Part shown: piece by piece, positions 61,616 through 64,000 of the stretch | How the letters are laid out: the number at the start of each line of letters is the position of its first letter | How positions within the stretch are numbered: position 1 is the stretch's first letter | NCBI RefSeq assembly: GCF_033807715.1 | Contig: NC_084590.1 | Coordinates: forward strand, 2,144,501-2,208,500 | Direction: 5' to 3' | DNA: 64,000 nucleotides | DNA from: Cololabis saira | Taxonomy: Eukaryota > Chordata > Actinopteri > Beloniformes > Belonidae | The notes under the pieces: generated by a model | The model's input: the letters and a program-made list of their open reading frames with translations, nothing else | What the model was told of the DNA's origin: nothing | Databases searched by the model: none | Position numbers and translations under genes: made by a program

Positions 61616-62985
61616 CCCAAAGATAGCACAAGCGTTAAGCACTCCTATCTTCACACCAGTAGATGCTTCTCATGAACAGCGAAACTAAAATGGTTGAGTA
61701 TATTTTTTCAATCCACATTGCTCTAAACCATGCCTCCAAACTCATTTCATTAAATACATTACAGGCTTGCAAACTTAGCTTTTACTGAAGTAATGAAGTG
61801 GGTGGATCCATTTGATTTTTCCTGCAGCACTGTTAATGATTAATGGGTGTGTTCACTAAAACACAAAAATCATAATAGTTATAATAGTCATAATAATAAT
61901 GATCAAATCAGGTGCATTGTGAAGGTCTGTTGCTATGATTTAGATGAAGATCGTGGTCATAGTTTAACTTCAAGAGGTAATAACTGGGAGGCAAGAACAT
62001 CCATCTAATCCCGGCTTCAAACACTTGATTCTGGTTAAGGGTCCTCATTATCTTGTCATCAAGGTTCATCAATTCCGTTGATGACACAACTATTTGTATC
62101 ACGGTGTCCTGAAAGCAGGGTAGCTCAGTAATCACACATGTTTTCAATAAAAAGCATTCAAGTCTGCTCCTGGATGTAAATCAGATGTGAGGCAGAAAAC
62201 CATGACGTCACCCTAAAAATTCATTCAAATTTATTTTAGTCAATTTCAATGTACAATAAATCACAGTGTTGTTGATGGGAGTAAATGAAGTACAGTATAT
62301 TCTGGAAATTGTGCCAGTGCTGCATTTCCATAAAAGCCTTTATTTCCACATCTTAGATCTTCCACTGGTAGCTGTTTTGATGGTTAAAAATAGTCACAAA
62401 TGTATACACAGTTTGCAAACCCATGAGCAGATCCTTGCAAGAGTTTTACATTATGTAAATGTTTTACTTGAATACATTTGTTGTGAAAAGGCTTGGAATG
62501 GGTGCGTTGGGCATAATGCATTTACAGTTTAATTGGCCCTGACACTTTATTGTATCGTCTTCCCACTTTGCCGATGCCCCTGGGAGTTCTGGCCCCAGCC
62601 GGTGCCTCACTGGCGAAACTTGAGCTCAATCAGGACAATAAATTCCTCCAATAAGGACCCTTTGATTGTGCAGTGTCAGAGATTCTGCTTCAAGCCAACC
62701 TTCTGAGTGAGGGAGATGGCTTTAAAAAGTCTGATAAGTCTTCCAAATGCCCTCATTAAGTTTGACAGAGCCATTGCTAATCACGTCTTTAGATGACGCT
62801 GCAGTAACTGATAGCAGTGCTGATGGAGGTTAGAGCTTAGAAAAAAGTGATTTCTCTGCTATTGGAAAATTTTATCCAGTGCTTCGATGATATTACATTA
62901 CTAGATTTAATGATGTGTTTTGTTTTGTTTTTTTGTCTGCACACATATTAATGGTTAATACCATGCTGGTAAGAACCTAAGGCAT
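61616..62985. other. No recognised feature
   Basis: No supported gene or repeat. Single-copy-looking AT-rich DNA. Confidence 0.45.
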
Positions 62986-63009
62986 ATATGTGCATTGTTA
63001 ATATATTTA

Positions 63010-63080
63010 TCTCATTCATATATATACATACATATACACATAGATACACATACACATACACATATACAGTATATACACAT
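63010..63080. repeat. (TACACA/TATACA)n microsatellite
   Basis: Degenerate acatacacatataca-type repeats. Confidence 0.85.
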
Positions 63081-63264
63081 ACAAACCCAGTTTTTTGTTG
63101 TGGAGGGGGGTGACATCCGCTGCTAATCCAGGACGTGTGAACACACATGGAGGCGCACGTCGAGCACTGGAAATCTGCAAAAAGAAAAGAAAAAAACAGA
63201 ACAGACACAAAACCGGCATGAAACCGGCAGAAACACGAGCAGCAACCTTCCCAAGTCTCGAGAT

Positions 63265-63658
<394 letters not shown>

Positions 63659-63659
63659 A

Positions 63660-64000
63660 TCCTATCAAAGCTCCACCTGAAGTGTATCTATAGTGGGGGA
63701 GCAACCCCGCCACCCACGAGACCAGAGACCGACAAGGAAGAACCCGGAACCCAGGCCATCAGCAACCCCACAGAGGGGAGAAGAGGGCGGGAGGAAACCC
63801 ACCACTAGGCCCTCCCCCCAGCAGCAGCCGAGGGGGCCCACGGGCGGGGCCCCCACAACCATGGGAAGAGGCAGCCAGGGAACCCATGGCGGCAGACCGG
63901 GACCCAGGCAAACCTGGACCACCCAGCGCGGCCCAGACATGTGGCCAGGAGGCCCAGACATGTGGCCAGGAGGCCCTCACTGCCCACCCTGGTTTGGTTT
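63660..64000. other. GC-rich dispersed-repeat-like tail
   Basis: The sequence agaccgacaaggaagaaccc and onward, rich in ccc/ggg, directly follows the GT tract and looks like a dispersed repeat; I cannot name it. A 21-bp unit (cccagacatgtggccaggag plus g) is duplicated at about 63932-63974. Open frames on minus reflect composition. The window ends within it. Confidence 0.4.

Noticed and set aside
61021..61688. Frames of 164-201 codons rich in Ser, Phe, Pro and Leu
   Set aside because: Three overlapping frames are open at once because the pyrimidine tract lacks stop codons; composition only.

Overview
The window looks like repeat-rich, gene-poor DNA from a teleost fish. I recognise no host protein-coding gene. 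Almost everything I can name is transposable-element (TE) sequence: L2-type LINEs, Rex3/RTE-like LINE pieces with GATG-type tails, L1-like LINE tails, Tc1-like elements, many hAT elements with perfect or near-perfect 8-bp target-site duplications (TSDs), TAA/TTA-flanked PIF/Harbinger-like MITEs, TTAA-flanked elements, one tRNA-derived SINE and one LTR-like insertion. Long GT, TA and TAA microsatellites are also present. This combination is typical of ray-finned fish; I cannot name the species.

Layout. 1.4-4.1 kb: L2 LINE (minus) with an open 689-residue reverse-transcriptase (RT) reading frame. 5.1-6.8 kb: element built on a 128-bp tandem repeat; a second copy lies inverted at 45.8-46.6 kb. 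7.3-9.2 kb: Harbinger-like MITE, then a hAT MITE. 9.5-14.2 kb: foldback element, pogo-like MITE, hAT MITE and L2 3'UTR pieces, one expanded into a 72-bp minisatellite. 15.2-20.6 kb: nested hAT, Harbinger-like and TTAA elements. 21.2-25.7 kb: LINE carrying 71 copies of a 23-bp unit, then a Tc1 pseudogene. 27.1-35.4 kb: two different hAT elements, each carrying the ITS2/28S rDNA junction, plus a tandemly duplicated block with an LTR-like insertion and its matching empty site. 35.4-45.4 kb: L1-like pieces and an inverted duplication that also preserves an empty site. 45.4-49.5 kb: L1-like insertion with 14-bp TSDs and a second inverted pair. 50.6-60.6 kb: hAT, Rex3-like LINE with minisatellites, a second L2 copy and two Tc1/mariner-type elements with DD35E spacing. 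61-64 kb: pyrimidine tract and GT repeats.

Themes. (1) At least ten minisatellites lie inside TE sequence, and three can be compared with a related copy carrying one or few units, so TE tails appear to seed minisatellites here. (2) Ribosomal ITS2/28S DNA occurs inside two hAT families about 7 kb apart. (3) Several insertions can be read against an empty paralogous site in the same window, which orders events without outside data. The only long plausible protein frame is the L2 RT; its activity is untested. All comparisons were made by eye, so identities and edges are approximate unless a TSD defines them.
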